DNA of 6,725 nt from an uncultured Bacteroidales bacterium. GTDB taxonomy: Bacteria > Bacteroidota > Bacteroidia > Bacteroidales > UBA932. Below the pieces are notes generated by a model. It worked only from the letters and a program-made list of their open reading frames with translations, was not told the origin of the DNA and ran no database searches. The position numbers and the translations under genes are program-made. How positions within the stretch are numbered: position 1 is the stretch's first letter; the number at the start of each line of letters is the position of its first letter. This document shows positions 5,506 through 6,725 of the stretch, piece after piece. Location of the stretch: contig CAMNQO010000098.1 in NCBI GenBank assembly GCA_946549475.1, positions 1-6,725 on the forward strand, read 5' to 3'.

Positions 5506-6725
5506 TCATCCCTGGTGGGCAGGGCGGAGCAGGTCGAGCACCGTCTTGACGGGGTTGAAGGTCTCCAGCGGAACCTCGACAAAGAGAGTGTTCCAGTCGC
5601 TCATCGCGCCGTTCCACAGACCGGGCAGTTCGAGCGCCTTGAGTTCGCGGCCCTCATAACTCTTGCTGCTGATGAAGCCCGCTTCCTCGTCCACATGCCG
5701 GAGCAGGTCGAATTTCTCTCCCTTGTAATCGTGCAGGCAGCAGACCAGGTCCACGGGATTGAAATGCGTGGCCTCGAAGACGGCCGCCCCGATGGCGTCG
5801 GAGGCACCCTGTTCGCCCTTGTTGATCTGTACGCTCTCGAGAATCTGGAGGGAGGTGCTGCCGTCTTTTTCGGCGATGATGAAGGGACCGCCGCCCGGCT
5901 CGCCCTCGTTGCGGACCATGCCGCAGACACGGATGGGCCGGTTGAGTTTGCGGCGCAGCGTCTCCACCCGCGTGGTGAAATCGGCGGCCTTGGGCAGCGT
6001 GATGCAGAGTTGCTTGTCCAGGAAGGCTTCAATCTCCTCGCAGAGGGCTTCACTGGCCCCCTCGTCCAAGGCTTTGAGGTAGCCGAAGATGCGGTCACGC
6101 AGTTCCAGACATTTGCCCATCAAGACCTTCTTGTAGAAGGCGGTCACAGGCAGCATACGCTCGCAGGCCACATTGTCGATATTCTTGATGGAGACCACTT
6201 CCTCGGCGAGGGCGTTGAGGTTGTAGATGAGGGCGCCGTGTCCGGCGGGACGGAACAGGAGTTTGCCTTCGCTGGTGCGGAACGGTTCGTTCTGGGCATC
6301 CACGGCAATGGTGTCGGTCGCCTTGTTCTGGTAGGTGAAACGGATGTTGTATTTGACGCCGTAGCGGGCTTCGAATACCGCCTGTACCTCTTCCACCGCT
6401 TTTTCAAACAGGGGACGGTGCTCGGGAGAAATCGTCACGACGATGTTGGCGCTTCCGTCCGCGTTGCGCATGTAGTTCTGCGCTTCCACCAGATGCTCGG
6501 CGATGGCCGTACGGATCTCTCCGTCGGCGTATTTGTGGAACTTCAGCACGCCTTTGGGCTTGTTTCCATAGCCCAGGCCTTTGTCCGTGAGGGTCTTGGA
6601 CAGGATGTCCTTCTGGCTTTCCGCGCTGTCTGACGGCCGGCCGAACAGTTTCTCGTCATAGAAGGCGAAAGACGCGATGTTGTTGACGAAACGGGCGGCG
6701 GGAGAATCCTCCGGCAGGGGAGCGT
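5506..6725 (-). CDS. DUF4301 family protein, 5' end beyond window (possible sugar nucleotidyltransferase relative)
   Basis: The frame is open from the right edge to a TGA at 5506-5508, showing 405 residues. I recall complete members as roughly 510, so about 100 N-terminal residues are missing. Recognisable family blocks are GYGNKPKGVLKFHKY (around 6573-6529), EHLVEAQNYM, ISPEHRPLFEKA, FRPAGHGALIYNLNAL (about 6255-6208), SIKNIDNVACERM (6192-6154), RPIRVCGMVRNEGEPGGGPF (5940-5881), THFNPVDLVCCL, and the C-terminal ALELPGLWNGAMSDWNTLFVEVP with FNPVKTVLDLL. No signal peptide or membrane segment is visible in this part, so it is probably cytoplasmic. The family has no established function. The KPKG, PAGHGALIYNL and KNIDNV blocks resemble, in order and type, motifs of UDP-sugar pyrophosphorylases (PPGHGDxxxxL, NxDN), so a nucleotidyltransferase-like fold is inferred. 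A GTG at 6549 lies inside a conserved block and is not a start. Confidence 0.85.
   Translation of the reverse strand, partial: APLPEDSPAARFVNNIASFAFYDEKLFGRPSDSAESQKDILSKTLTDKGLGYGNKPKGVLKFHKYADGEIRTAIAEHLVEAQNYMRNADGSANIVVTISPEHRPLFEKAVEEVQAVFEARYGVKYNIRFTYQNKATDTIAVDAQNEPFRTSEGKLLFRPAGHGALIYNLNALAEEVVSIKNIDNVACERMLPVTAFYKKVLMGKCLELRDRIFGYLKALDEGASEALCEEIEAFLDKQLCITLPKAADFTTRVETLRRKLNRPIRVCGMVRNEGEPGGGPFIIAEKDGSTSLQILESVQINKGEQGASDAIGAAVFEATHFNPVDLVCCLHDYKGEKFDLLRHVDEEAGFISSKSYEGRELKALELPGLWNGAMSDWNTLFVEVPLETFNPVKTVLDLLRPAHQG

Noticed and set aside
6547..6549. GTG as start of the DUF4301 gene
   Set aside because: It lies within the conserved KPKGVLKFH block and the frame stays open upstream to the window edge with family-like sequence (FVNNIASFAFYDEKLFG).
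5515..6633. 372-codon plus-strand open frame antisense to DUF4301
   Set aside because: Low-complexity Val/Glu/Gly/Leu composition is typical of an antisense shadow; DUF4301 motifs are clear on the minus strand.

Overview
The window looks like chromosomal DNA of a gut-type member of the Bacteroidales. Four things point there: a reg_prop-type sensor beside glycoside hydrolase lipoproteins, a DUF4301 protein (as far as I recall a Bacteroidetes-centred family), promoters of the Bacteroidetes type (TTTG, about 20 bp, TAnnTTTG), and almost no Shine-Dalgarno sequences. The DNA is fairly GC-rich for the order, which would fit a Rikenellaceae/Alistipes-like genome better than classical Bacteroides, but I cannot fix the genus.

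Left part (1-4033) is a small carbohydrate-use locus. A minus-strand gene running off the left edge encodes the start of an exported beta-propeller sensor, most likely a hybrid two-component system (HTCS). Divergent from it across a 224-bp control region is a two-gene plus-strand operon: a GH110 alpha-1,3-galactosidase lipoprotein (987-2861) and, overlapping it by 4 bp (ATGA), a GH43 exo-beta-1,3-galactosidase-like lipoprotein (2858-4033). The likely logic is that the sensor detects a galactose-containing oligosaccharide, GH110 removes capping alpha-1,3-galactose, and GH43 then trims the exposed beta-1,3-galactose. No SusC/SusD pair is in the window. The divergent control region holds an 11-bp direct repeat, a 13-bp palindrome over the sensor gene's -7 box and a second short direct repeat on the enzyme side. 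All are candidate regulator sites.

Right part (4017-6725) is housekeeping-like and entirely on the minus strand: a 5'-truncated DUF4301 gene (leftward from the right edge to 5506), then a promoter matching the Bacteroidetes consensus exactly, then a two-gene unit of a membrane-anchored TPR protein and the YebC-family translation/regulatory factor. yebC and the GH43 gene converge and overlap by 17 bp at their 3' ends, so the accessory and core regions meet with no spacer and no obvious terminator.

I found no RNA gene, mobile element, CRISPR array or attachment site. The most notable points are the GH110+GH43 pairing under its own sensor, the Gln-for-Asp catalytic base in the GH43 enzyme, and nucleotidyltransferase-like motifs in the DUF4301 protein.
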